Assembly: GCA_016195265.1 (NCBI GenBank)
Contig: JACPZW010000082.1
Span: 1 to 64,000, forward strand
Source: Acidobacteriota bacterium
GTDB lineage: Bacteria; Acidobacteriota; Vicinamibacteria; Vicinamibacterales; CAVVIG01
Reading direction: 5' to 3'
Length of the DNA: 64,000 nt
How positions within the stretch are numbered: position 1 is the first letter of the stretch; the number at the start of each line of letters is the position of its first letter. The notes below the pieces were generated by a model. The model searched no databases. It was not told where the DNA came from and was given only the letters and a program-made list of their open reading frames with translations. Below, in pieces: positions 29,387-39,724 of the stretch. The position numbers and the translations under genes are program-made.

Positions 29387-30275
29387 CGGGCTTGACGCAC
29401 ACGCGGAGCGCGCCGGGACGCACGCGCGCCCGGAGTCTCGTCCCTCCCGACACCGGCTCCCCGTCCACGTGAAACGTCATCGGGAGATCGGCTTCGATGA
29501 CGACTTCACGCACCTGGCGAATGGAGCAGCCCGGCACGCGGGCCATGTTGCCGTCGAACAGCCGCGGCAACTGCACGAGCGTCGCAAGCCGCGACCGCTC
29601 CTCCACCACGACGAGATCGAGCTGCCCGTCGTCGACACGCGCGCCCGGAGCGATGCGCGCGCCGTTGCCGAACTGGGCTGAATTGGCGATGGTGACCAGC
29701 ACCGCGCGGCTTTCCGTCATCGCGCCGGCGTCCGCGGAGATTCGATACCGCGTGGATTCATACGCGGCGACCGCGCGCAGGGAGATTGCGGCGTAGCCGA
29801 GCAACCCGCGGCGGCGGTTTCCTGGCGCGTTGAATCGCGCGGCCACGTAGGCGTCGAAGCCGACGCCGGCGAGGTTGACGAACAGGCGATCCTCGATTTG
29901 GCCGGCGTCGAGCGGCCGCGGTTCGGCGCGGAGGGCGTCGGCGATCGCGCGCTGCGGATGCGGATCGATGCCCAGTTCGCGCGCCAGGCCGTTGCCGGAG
30001 CCTGCCGGGACGATCCCGAGCGGGACGTCGCCGAAAGCCAGCGCCGACGCCACTTCGTTGATCGTGCCGTCGCCGCCCCACGCCATGACGAGACGCGCGC
30101 CGCGCGCGATCGCAGCTTTGGCGAGCTCGCGCGCGTGTCCCGCGCGTTCTGTAACGAAGACTTCAGCCAGGTCGCCGTGGGTATCGACGATCGAGCGGGC
30201 GAGCTCCGCGCGCGCGCGCGCCACGTCGGGACGCGCCCCACCGGAGATCGGATTGATGATGATGGCTACGGGCAC
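29373..30275 (-). CDS. diacylglycerol/lipid kinase family protein
   Basis: 300 residues. DAGK catalytic domain with VAIIINPISGG at the start, the ATP-binding loop MAWGGDGTINEVASAL and VPAGSGNGLARELGI; C-terminal YegS-like domain with FHVDGEP. Probably phosphorylates a lipid (diacylglycerol, undecaprenol or a sphingoid base); the substrate is not clear from sequence. Convergent with serA. Confidence 0.88.
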   Translation of the reverse strand: MPVAIIINPISGGARPDVARARAELARSIVDTHGDLAEVFVTERAGHARELAKAAIARGARLVMAWGGDGTINEVASALAFGDVPLGIVPAGSGNGLARELGIDPHPQRAIADALRAEPRPLDAGQIEDRLFVNLAGVGFDAYVAARFNAPGNRRRGLLGYAAISLRAVAAYESTRYRISADAGAMTESRAVLVTIANSAQFGNGARIAPGARVDDGQLDLVVVEERSRLATLVQLPRLFDGNMARVPGCSIRQVREVVIEADLPMTFHVDGEPVSGGTRLRARVRPGALRVCVKPATRA

Positions 30276-30285
30276 GGAAAGAAGG

Positions 30286-30321
30286 GCTAAGGGCTCAGAG
30301 CTGAAGTCGGGAAGACTTCAG
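30286..30321. repeat. GGGCTAA/GGGCTCA heptamers plus an 8-bp hairpin
   Basis: GGGCTAA-GGGCTCA-GAGCTGA (30288-30303 region), then CTGAAGTC, GGGAA loop, GACTTCAG (30301-30321). It lies between the PilP-like gene and the lipid kinase gene on the reverse strand. Confidence 0.6.
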
Positions 30322-30337
30322 ACACGTCGCCGCAGAG

Positions 30338-30862
30338 CTACTTCAGGACGAGGCGCAGCGGCGCGCCGCCGTTGACGTCGGCCAGCTCGACGGCGTCCGC
30401 GGCGATCTTCGCCACGCGATAGCGCGCGGTCACCGCGTCGCCTTCCTTGACGAGAAACAACTGTGTCGGGCTCGAGATGATCGCCGTCCGGACCGGCGGG
30501 CCGTCCGGTCCGGGATCTTCGGCGAGGCCGGACAGTCTGAACCCTGAGTCCGGCGCTGCAACAACGGGCGGAGCCGGAAAGAAGAGGCCGGGCGCCGGGG
30601 CAGGCGCGGCGGTCGCGGGCCGCGCACCGCCGGATTTGAAGGCAAAAAGATTCCGGCCCGGCGACTGGGGCATCGCGGTGGGCCGCAGGCGCTCGTGCAG
30701 CCGCGCGATTTCCTCGGCCAGCTCCGCGCCGCGCACTTCGATCGGCGCCGTGCGCGTGATCGGCGCCGGCGCGATCTCGCGACTCGACGTCGCGGCGCTC
30801 GCCAGCCACGCCGCGAGCGCGCCCCCGACGACCACGATCGTCGCCGTTCGCTTCACACTCAT
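30338..30862 (-). CDS. membrane-anchored protein with PilP/GspC-like C-terminus, function unknown
   Basis: 174 residues from the ATG at 30862 (MSVKRTATIVVVGG); a GTG at 30886 is the alternative. One N-terminal helix (about 6-24), an acidic helix EVRGAELAEEIARLHERLRP, a Pro/Ala linker, then RNLFAFK and a beta-rich part (FRLSGLAEDPG, RTAIISSPTQLFLVKEGDAV, YRVAKIAADAVELADV, LRLVLK). This layout resembles the homology region of PilP and type II secretion GspC proteins, but no secretion genes adjoin it. Divergent from kdsB. Confidence 0.6.
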   Translation of the reverse strand: MSVKRTATIVVVGGALAAWLASAATSSREIAPAPITRTAPIEVRGAELAEEIARLHERLRPTAMPQSPGRNLFAFKSGGARPATAAPAPAPGLFFPAPPVVAAPDSGFRLSGLAEDPGPDGPPVRTAIISSPTQLFLVKEGDAVTARYRVAKIAADAVELADVNGGAPLRLVLK

Positions 30863-30901
30863 TGGTACTGTTCTGGATCGTAGCACGCCCGTTCGACGGG
30901 T

Positions 30902-33363
<2,462 letters not shown>

Positions 33364-33370
33364 CGACCGC

Positions 33371-33376
33371 TATAAT
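33371..33376 (+). promoter_or_regulatory. perfect -10 box TATAAT of kdsA
   Basis: TATAAT with 6 bp to the GTG start codon of kdsA. No convincing -35. Suggests an internal, leaderless promoter inside the Kdo operon. Confidence 0.65.
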
Positions 33377-33382
33377 GACTGC

Positions 33383-34222
33383 GTGATCCCGCTGACCCTC
33401 GGCGACATCGCGATCGGCGGCGGCCACCCGTTCGTCCTCATCGCCGGGCCGTGCGTGATCGAGAGCGAGGCGCACGCGACGTCGCTCGCCGGACAGCTCG
33501 GCGAGATCGCGCGCCGCGCGCGCGTGCCGTTCATCTTCAAGGCGTCGTTCGACAAGGCGAATCGCACGTCAGGGAAGTCGTTCCGTGGCCCCGGCCTCCA
33601 CGAGGGCCTGCGCGTCCTGGCGGCGATCAAGTCGGGCTGCCGCGTGCCCGTGCTCACCGACATTCACGAGCCGCAACAGGCGCGCGCCGCGGCTGACGTC
33701 GCCGACATCCTTCAGATTCCCGCGTTCCTGTGCCGGCAGACGGACCTACTTGTCGCCGCCGCGCGGACCGGACGCATCGTCAACATCAAGAAGGGTCAGT
33801 TTCTCGCGCCTGACGACGTGAAGTACGCGGTCGCCAAGGTTGTGGACGCGGGCAACCCGCGCGTGATCGTCACCGAACGCGGCACCAGCTTCGGCTACCA
33901 CAACCTCGTCGTCGACATGCGCGCGTTCCCGATGGTGCGCGAGCAAGGCGTGCCGGTCGTGTTCGACGTCACACACAGCCTGCAGTTGCCCGGCGGCGGT
34001 GACGGCGTCACCGCCGGGCAGGCCGAGTACATCGCACCGCTCGCGGCCGCGGGCGTCGCAGCCGGCGTCGACGGTGTGTTTCTCGAAGTGCACGAGGAAC
34101 CGGCGCGCGCGAAGAGCGACGCGCAGAATGCCCTGCGGCTCGATGCGCTGGAACCCCTGCTCCGCCGTCTGACCGCGATCGACGCGATCATCAAGAACGC
34201 CGCCAGGCCCGTCCATGGCTGA
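33383..34222 (+). CDS. kdsA: 3-deoxy-8-phosphooctulonate synthase
   Basis: 279 residues, GTG start. Condenses arabinose 5-phosphate with phosphoenolpyruvate. Visible: VLIAGPCVIESE, FKASFDKANRTSGKSFRGPG, VLTDIHEP, PAFLCRQTDLL, NIKKGQFLAPDD, VTERGTSFGYHNLVVDMR and FDVTHSLQLPGG. In the metal-dependent class the first conserved site reads GPC, as here, rather than GPN; I infer metal dependence. It overlaps kdsD. Confidence 0.96.
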   Translation: MIPLTLGDIAIGGGHPFVLIAGPCVIESEAHATSLAGQLGEIARRARVPFIFKASFDKANRTSGKSFRGPGLHEGLRVLAAIKSGCRVPVLTDIHEPQQARAAADVADILQIPAFLCRQTDLLVAAARTGRIVNIKKGQFLAPDDVKYAVAKVVDAGNPRVIVTERGTSFGYHNLVVDMRAFPMVREQGVPVVFDVTHSLQLPGGGDGVTAGQAEYIAPLAAAGVAAGVDGVFLEVHEEPARAKSDAQNALRLDALEPLLRRLTAIDAIIKNAARPVHG

Positions 34223-35183
34223 CCGTTCGCTGGCCCGCAACGTCCTGCAGACCGAAGCCGCGGCAATCCTCGCGCTGATCGGCCGGCTCGATGAGCGCTT
34301 TGACGCCGCCGTTCAGTTTCTCCGGCAGTGCAAGGGCCGCGTGATCCTGACGGGCATGGGCAAGTCCGGCATCATCGCGCACAAGATCGCGGCGACGCTC
34401 TCGAGCACGGGCACCCCCGCGTTCTTTCTTCACCCGGCCGAGGCGATTCACGGCGACCTCGGCGTCATTCAGGCCGACGACGTCGTCGTCGCGCTGTCGA
34501 ATACGGGCGAGACGGCGGAGTTACTGCACCTGCTCGAGACGATCCGCCGGCTCGGCGCCAAGCTGATCGCGGTCACGGGCGATCCGAAGTCGTCGCTGGC
34601 GCAAGCGGCCGACGTCGCCCTCGACTGCAGCGTCGCCGAAGAGGCGTGTCCGATGAATCTCGCGCCGACCGCGAGCACGACCGCGGCGCTCGCCATCGGC
34701 GACGCGCTCGCGATGACGGTGATGGTTGAAAAGGGATTCCGCCAGGAGGACTTCGCGAGCCTCCACCCCGGCGGCAAGCTGGGCAAACGGCTGATGCGTG
34801 TCGAGGCCTTGATGCACGCCGGCGCGCTCTGCCCCAGCGTCTGCGCCGACGCGAAGGTGCGCGACGTCATCTACGAGATGTCGAGCAAGGGCCTCGGGAT
34901 GACGTGCGTCATCGACAAGGACGACGAGACGCTTCTCGGCATCATCACCGACGGCGACCTCCGGCGGCGCATGGAACGCGGCGGCGAGATTCTCGATCTG
35001 CGCGCGGCCGACGTCATGACGCGCAATCCGGTGTCCGTCCAGCGCACGACCCTCGCCGCCGAAGCGCTCAACATCATGGAGCAGCGCAAGATTACGTCCA
35101 TCGTCGTCGCCGACGGCGACCAGCCCAAGCGGGTCGCCGGGGTCCTGCACCTGCACGATTTGTGGCGGATGGATTTGTTCTAG
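34215..35183 (+). CDS. kdsD: arabinose-5-phosphate isomerase
   Basis: 322 residues, starting inside the kdsA 3' end (8-bp overlap). SIS sugar-isomerase domain (VILTGMGKSGIIAHKIAATLSSTGTPAFFLHP, ALSNTGETAELL, CPMNLAPTASTT) and two CBS domains (about 205-322). Converts ribulose 5-phosphate to arabinose 5-phosphate for KdsA. KpsF/GutQ family, full length. Confidence 0.95.
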   Translation: MADRSLARNVLQTEAAAILALIGRLDERFDAAVQFLRQCKGRVILTGMGKSGIIAHKIAATLSSTGTPAFFLHPAEAIHGDLGVIQADDVVVALSNTGETAELLHLLETIRRLGAKLIAVTGDPKSSLAQAADVALDCSVAEEACPMNLAPTASTTAALAIGDALAMTVMVEKGFRQEDFASLHPGGKLGKRLMRVEALMHAGALCPSVCADAKVRDVIYEMSSKGLGMTCVIDKDDETLLGIITDGDLRRRMERGGEILDLRAADVMTRNPVSVQRTTLAAEALNIMEQRKITSIVVADGDQPKRVAGVLHLHDLWRMDLF

Positions 35184-35204
35184 AAGACGGATCAGGGTTC
35201 AACG

Positions 35205-35225
35205 TTCAGGGCTCAGGGCTCATGG
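35205..35225. repeat. heptamer repeat supplying the kdsC start codon
   Basis: TTCAGGG-CTCAGGG-CTCATGG in the kdsD-kdsC spacer. The ATG of kdsC (35222) lies in the last heptamer. Related to GGGCTCA heptamers at 30288 and 13995. Confidence 0.75.
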
Positions 35226-35761
35226 TTCACGCGGCTGCGGCCCGCATCACGCTCGTCCTGTTCGATGTCGACGGTGTGCTCACCGACGGCAAGATACTGC
35301 TGCACGCCGACGGCGGCGAAAGCAAGACGTTCGATATCAAGGACGGGACGGCGATCGTCTGGGCGCTGCGCGCGGGACTGAAGGTCGGCTTTCTCTCCGC
35401 GCGTCAATCGGCCGCGACGTCGCAGCGGGCGGCGCAACTGGGCGTGACGCTGGTGCGCCAGGGCGCCGCCGGCAAGCTCGACGAGTACCTGAAGATCGCC
35501 GGCGAACTCGGGATCGACGACGGGCAGGTCGCCTACATGGGCGACGACGTTCTTGATCTGCCGGTGCTCAGCCGCGTCGGACTGTCTGCCGCGCCGGCCG
35601 ATGCCGTCGGCGACGTGCGGTCGCGCGTCCACTGGGTGAGCGCCCGCCGCGGCGGCGACGGCGCCGCGCGTGAACTGATCGAACTGATCCTCCGCGCGCA
35701 GAGCGCCTGGGACCCGCTGCTGGCCTCGTATCTGGCCGAACCGGCGAGTCAGCGCGCATGA
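35222..35761 (+). CDS. kdsC: 3-deoxy-D-manno-octulosonate 8-phosphate phosphatase
   Basis: 179 residues from the ATG at 35222 (MVHAAAARITLVLFDVDGVL). HAD catalytic motif FDVDGVLTDGKIL, FDIKDGTAIVWALRAGLKVGFLS, later Lys in QGAAGKLDEY and GDDVLDLPVL. Removes phosphate from Kdo 8-phosphate. The open frame extends far upstream in the wrong phase over kdsD. Its TGA overlaps the next ATG. Confidence 0.93.
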   Translation: MVHAAAARITLVLFDVDGVLTDGKILLHADGGESKTFDIKDGTAIVWALRAGLKVGFLSARQSAATSQRAAQLGVTLVRQGAAGKLDEYLKIAGELGIDDGQVAYMGDDVLDLPVLSRVGLSAAPADAVGDVRSRVHWVSARRGGDGAARELIELILRAQSAWDPLLASYLAEPASQRA

Positions 35762-36978
35762 GTTACTACACGCCGCTGCTCGCCGGGCTCCTCTTGCTGC
35801 TCATCGGCCTCACGGTCGGCAAGGCGTGGGAGCGGTACAAGCTGCGCGACGGGACGTGGATCGATCGCCGGCGCGCGCGCGACTCCCCCCACTACATCCT
35901 CGGTCTCAACTTCCTCGTTGCGAACCAGATCGATCAGGCGATCGAGGAACTGACGCGCGCCGCCAGCCTCGACGCCGACGCGCTCGAAGTGCACATGATT
36001 CTCGGCAACCTGTACCGGGAGAAGGGACAGGTCGGCAAGGCGATCACCGTGCACCAGCAGCTGCTGCAGCGGCCGCGGCTGAGCCGCCTCGAGCACGCGC
36101 ACGTGCTGCTGTGTCTCGGTCTCGACTACAAGCGCGGCGGATTCGTCGAGCGCGCGCTCGAAGCGTTCACCGAAGTGCTGCGGCTGGACCCGAAGAACGA
36201 GTACGCGCTCCTCAACCTGCAGAAACTGCACGAGGAGCAGCACCAATGGACCGAGGCGTACGATACGCGACGCCGGCTGTCGAAACTCACCGATACCGAC
36301 GCCCGGCCGCAGAGTCAGGCGATTCTCGCCTTCCTCGAGAACGAGATCGGCCTCGAAGCGATCCGGCGGAAGGACTACGCGGGAGCCGTCCGCCGCTTCG
36401 AAGCCGCGATCGATCTCGACGCGCGCGCCGTGCCGGCGTACCTGAACCTGGGCGACGTCCGCGTCGCGCAGGGGAACGAGCGCGAGGCCGCCGCCATCTG
36501 GGAACGCGTGATCGACGTCGCCCCCGACCGTGCGTATCTCGCGTTCGATCGGCTCGAGGCGCTCGCGGTCCGCACCGGCAACCCGGAGCGCTTCACGCGT
36601 CTGTGCCGCCGGCTCATCGAGGCGAACGCCCAGGACTGGCGCGCCCGGTTCGCGCTGTCACGGCATCTTGCGGCGGGCGGCCACCATCGCGAGGCCCTCG
36701 ACCTGTTGTTTGCGGCCCTGGTGCAGAACCCGCACGCGCTGATCATCCATCAGGCCATCTGGCACGCGCTGGGAGAGCTGCATCATCCCGCCGCGCTCGT
36801 CGATCGGTATCGCGCGTTGACGCAGCACGCCGTCTTCTATCTCGACCCGCACGTCTGCATGCGCTGCCGCTACCGCAGCACGGAGCTGCTCTGGCAGTGC
36901 CCGCACTGCCACGATTGGAACACGTTCGTCGAGGAGAGGATCGCGCCGGCGCAGGACGCCGCGGAAGTGGAAGTCTGA
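35758..36978 (+). CDS. lapB: LapB/YciM-like TPR protein with rubredoxin-type metal site
   Basis: 406 residues. N-terminal membrane helix (about 5-22), TPR repeats from about 45 to 345, and a C-terminal metal knuckle with Cys367, Cys370, Cys381 and Cys384 (CMRC ... CPHCHDWNTF). This architecture is that of LapB, which docks LpxC to the FtsH protease and so limits lipopolysaccharide synthesis. Overlap with kdsC supports a shared envelope role. The LpxC-control function is inferred from enterobacterial LapB. Confidence 0.9.
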   Translation: MSYYTPLLAGLLLLLIGLTVGKAWERYKLRDGTWIDRRRARDSPHYILGLNFLVANQIDQAIEELTRAASLDADALEVHMILGNLYREKGQVGKAITVHQQLLQRPRLSRLEHAHVLLCLGLDYKRGGFVERALEAFTEVLRLDPKNEYALLNLQKLHEEQHQWTEAYDTRRRLSKLTDTDARPQSQAILAFLENEIGLEAIRRKDYAGAVRRFEAAIDLDARAVPAYLNLGDVRVAQGNEREAAAIWERVIDVAPDRAYLAFDRLEALAVRTGNPERFTRLCRRLIEANAQDWRARFALSRHLAAGGHHREALDLLFAALVQNPHALIIHQAIWHALGELHHPAALVDRYRALTQHAVFYLDPHVCMRCRYRSTELLWQCPHCHDWNTFVEERIAPAQDAAEVEV

Positions 36979-36979
36979 A

Positions 36980-37092
36980 TTTGGAGATGTGAGGATGTGA
37001 AGACGGGAAAGAATCGGGCGACTCTGCAATTCTCCAAATCCTCACATCCTCACATCCTCAGATCCTCACATCCTCAAATTCTTACATCCTCA
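36980..37092. repeat. octamer repeat (CCTCACAT family) between convergent lapB and coaE
   Basis: TGTGAGGATGTGAAG on the left faces about seven CCTCANAT octamers (37033-37092). The lapB TGA starts the left side; on the reverse strand the last codons and stop of coaE (GACTTGAGGATGTAA) lie inside the right side. Confidence 0.85.
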
Positions 37093-37675
37093 AGTCTCGA
37101 ATTATCCGATCCACCTGCCGCTCGGTGTCCGCGAAGCTCCCATCCGTCCGCACGACGTAATCCGCCTTCCCCGCCTTCTGTTCCGTCGGCCACTGTGCCG
37201 CCAGTCGCGCCCGCGCATCGCCCTCCGTCATCCCGCGATGAACGAGCCGCGCGAGCTGCATCTCAGGCGGACAGGTGGTCACGATGATGCGATCGAACTT
37301 CCTCTCCGCGCCCGTCTCGAACAGCAACGGGACGTCCACGATGGCGAGGGGCGGCTGGCTGATCAGCTCGAAGGCGCGGAGACCCGCGGCGATGGCGCGG
37401 TAGACGGCCGGATGCACGATCGCTTCGAGCTCTCGCCGCGCGGATTGATCGGCAAAGACGACGGGCCCGAGCTTCGAGCGATCGACGCTGCCGTCCGCCG
37501 CCAGAACTTCCACACCGAAGCGCTCGGCGATCGCCGTTGTTGCTTCGGTTCCCGGCGCCATCACGCCGTGCGCGAGGCTGTCGGCATCGAGGCACGGCAC
37601 GCCGCGCTGTCGAAGCAGATCGAGCACGTGGCTCTTGCCGGTCGCGATGCCGCCCGTCAGTGCGACTTTGAGCAT
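37082..37675 (-). CDS. coaE: dephospho-CoA kinase
   Basis: 197 residues from the ATG at 37675 with AGGGAA upstream; the frame continues upstream only through repeat sequence. P-loop VALTGGIATGKSHV, CLDADSLAHGVM, IVDVPLLFETG and VTTCPPEMQLARL. Last step of CoA synthesis. The C-terminal residues RDLRM are encoded by the octamer repeat. Confidence 0.94.
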   Translation of the reverse strand: MLKVALTGGIATGKSHVLDLLRQRGVPCLDADSLAHGVMAPGTEATTAIAERFGVEVLAADGSVDRSKLGPVVFADQSARRELEAIVHPAVYRAIAAGLRAFELISQPPLAIVDVPLLFETGAERKFDRIIVTTCPPEMQLARLVHRGMTEGDARARLAAQWPTEQKAGKADYVVRTDGSFADTERQVDRIIRDLRM

Positions 37676-37678
37676 TTC

Positions 37679-37780
37679 CCTGCCAGCCCCACCCGCCTCA
37701 CCCGCCCTACTCGCCCCACCTGTCCCACCCGCCCTACTCGCCTCACCTGTCCCACACGGCCCACCTGCCCTACCTGCCAA
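37679..37780. repeat. nonamer tandem repeat between folD and coaE
   Basis: About eleven degenerate nonamers (CCACCTGTC, CCACCCGCC, CTACTCGCC, TCACCTGTC, CTACCTGCC). On the reverse strand it begins with the folD stop (GGCAGGTAGGGCAGG) and ends just before the coaE ribosome site. It keeps an open frame in phase with coaE, giving a Gly/Ala-rich pseudo-extension. Confidence 0.9.
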
Positions 37781-38699
37781 GACGATCTTCGGCGGCTCTC
37801 ACCGTGTTCTTCAGCAGCATCGCGATCGTCAGCGGTCCGACGCCGCCCGGCACAGGCGTGAGCGCGCCGGCGACCTCGGCCACTTCCGGATGCACGTCAC
37901 CGACGACCAGCGATCCGCGGCGTAGGAACGCCTCGTGACGCTTCGACCCTGGCGGGAACAGCCGCTCGACGAGCGCGCGATCGCTGACTTGCGTCGTGCC
38001 GATGTCGACGACCGCCGCACCGGGTTTGACAAAGGCGCGCGTGACGAACGCCGCCCGTCCCACCGCGGCCACGAGAATGTCCGATTCCGCCGCGACGTTC
38101 GGCAAGTCTACGGTGCGCGAATGGCAGATCGTGACCGTTGCATTGCGATGCAGCAGCAGCAACGCCATCGGCTTTCCGACGATGTCGCTCCGTCCGATCA
38201 CGACCGCGCGCGCGCCGGAAATGGCGACGTTCGACCGCTCCAGCAGTTCGATGACGCCGGCAGGTGTGCACGACGCGAGCGCCGCGCGATTCTGGACCAG
38301 CCGTCCGACATTGGCCGGATGAAGACCGTCCACATCCTTCGCCGGATTGATCGCGTCGAAGACGTGGCGCTCCGCATCCGCGCCCATCGCGGCGGGCAAC
38401 GGCGACTGGACCAGGATGCCGTCATGCGCGTCGCTGTGGTTCAGTCGATCCACGATCGCGAGCACGTCGCCGAGCGACGCGGTCGCCGGGAGCCGCTCGA
38501 GGTCGGCACGCAGCCCGACCTCGCCCGCCGACTTGAGCTTGCCGCGCACGTAGATCTCCGACGCCGGATCGTCGCCGACGAGCACGATGCCGAGCCCGGG
38601 CGGCCGACCGGCACGCGCAGTGAACGCGGCCACAGCGGGCGCCGCTTCAGCGCGAAGGGCGGCGGCCACAGCGGTGCCGTCGAGTACGCGCGCCGTCAT
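37770..38699 (-). CDS. folD: methylenetetrahydrofolate dehydrogenase / cyclohydrolase
   Basis: 309 residues. GIVLVGDDPASEIYVRGKLKSAGEVGL with the catalytic Lys, ILVQSPLP, KDVDGLHPANVGRL, VVIGRSDIVGKPMALLLL and HSRTVDLP, PGGVGPLTIAMLLKNT. Interconverts one-carbon forms of folate. Its ATG overlaps the potassium channel stop by 4 bp. Confidence 0.96.
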   Translation of the reverse strand: MTARVLDGTAVAAALRAEAAPAVAAFTARAGRPPGLGIVLVGDDPASEIYVRGKLKSAGEVGLRADLERLPATASLGDVLAIVDRLNHSDAHDGILVQSPLPAAMGADAERHVFDAINPAKDVDGLHPANVGRLVQNRAALASCTPAGVIELLERSNVAISGARAVVIGRSDIVGKPMALLLLHRNATVTICHSRTVDLPNVAAESDILVAAVGRAAFVTRAFVKPGAAVVDIGTTQVSDRALVERLFPPGSKRHEAFLRRGSLVVGDVHPEVAEVAGALTPVPGGVGPLTIAMLLKNTVRAAEDRLGR

Positions 38700-39724
38700 G
38701 TGCGCGCCGCCTCCGCCTCGAGGCCACGCAGCGACTCGGGCCGTCCCAGGACGACGAGTTTGTCGCCAGGATGAATCGACGTCTCCGGCTCGGGATTGAA
38801 CTCCATGCGGCCCGCCTGGCGCTGAATCCCGACGACGATCACGCCGTAGCGCTGGCGCAGGTTCGCGTCCAGGATGGACCGGTCCGCCAGCGCCGAGCCC
38901 GGCGCGATCGCGATTTCTTCCATCGCCAGCTCCAGATTGTCCGAGCTCGTTGCCAGCTCCACGAAGTCCACGACGGCAGGCCGCAGCGCCGTCTGCGCCA
39001 TCTGCACGGCGCCGATCTGGTACGGCGAGATGACGCGGTCGGCGCCCGCCCGCTTGAGCTTGATGGTCGCGTCCTCGGTTTCCGCGCGGCCGACGATGAA
39101 CAGGTCCGGCCGCATCACGCGCGCGCTCAGGACGGCGTAGACGTTCTCGGCGTCCGTGCCGACGGCGGCGATCAGGCCGCGCGCGCGATCGATCCCGACG
39201 CGCTTCAGCACTTCCTCGCTGCTGGCGTCCGCCTCGACGCCGAGCGCGCCCTCGTCCATCGCCGTGTGCACGCGATCCGGATCGCGCTCGATGACGACAA
39301 ACGGCACGTTCTGCCGCCGGAACTGCTGCGCCACGATCCGCCCGATGCGCCCGTAGCCGCAGATGATGAAATGATCCTTGATGGATTCGAGCATACGTTG
39401 TTGACGGCGCCGCTGGAGGCGCCCCGGAATCCCGCCTTCGACGACGACCGTGGCGAGCAGAGTGAACGTGTAGAGAGCCGCGCCGACGCCGCCGACCAGC
39501 AGCGCGACGGTGAAGACCTGGCCGGCGAACGAGAGGTCGTGGACCTCACGGTACCCGACGGTCGTTACGGTGATGATCGTCATGTAGAACGCGTCCCACG
39601 CGCCCCACCCTTCGATCAGCATGTAGCCGGCGGTGCCGCCGGCGACGATCGAAACGAGAAGGGCGACCGCCAGGCCCGGGCCCTGCGCCCGGAACAGTCG
39701 GCCGCCCCGCTGTGTCACGTTCAC
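38696..39724 (-). CDS. two-helix potassium channel with cytoplasmic RCK (TrkA-N and TrkA-C) domains
   Basis: 342 residues from GTG at 39724, overlapping the permease stop (GTGA). Helix 1 about 15-35, pore segment MTIITVTTVGYREVHDLS, helix 2 about 65-90, then NAD-binding RCK domain (HFIICGYGRIGRIVAQQF, VIERDPDR) and TrkA-C domain (RSILDANLRQRYGVIVVGIQR). The filter reads TVGYREV where typical channels have TVGYGD. Ion selectivity is therefore uncertain. Confidence 0.87.
   Translation of the reverse strand: MNVTQRGGRLFRAQGPGLAVALLVSIVAGGTAGYMLIEGWGAWDAFYMTIITVTTVGYREVHDLSFAGQVFTVALLVGGVGAALYTFTLLATVVVEGGIPGRLQRRRQQRMLESIKDHFIICGYGRIGRIVAQQFRRQNVPFVVIERDPDRVHTAMDEGALGVEADASSEEVLKRVGIDRARGLIAAVGTDAENVYAVLSARVMRPDLFIVGRAETEDATIKLKRAGADRVISPYQIGAVQMAQTALRPAVVDFVELATSSDNLELAMEEIAIAPGSALADRSILDANLRQRYGVIVVGIQRQAGRMEFNPEPETSIHPGDKLVVLGRPESLRGLEAEAART

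Noticed and set aside
37676-37780. N-terminal Gly/Ala-rich extension of dephospho-CoA kinase
   Set aside because: Encoded by the nonamer repeat; a ribosome site and ATG precede the P-loop at 37675.
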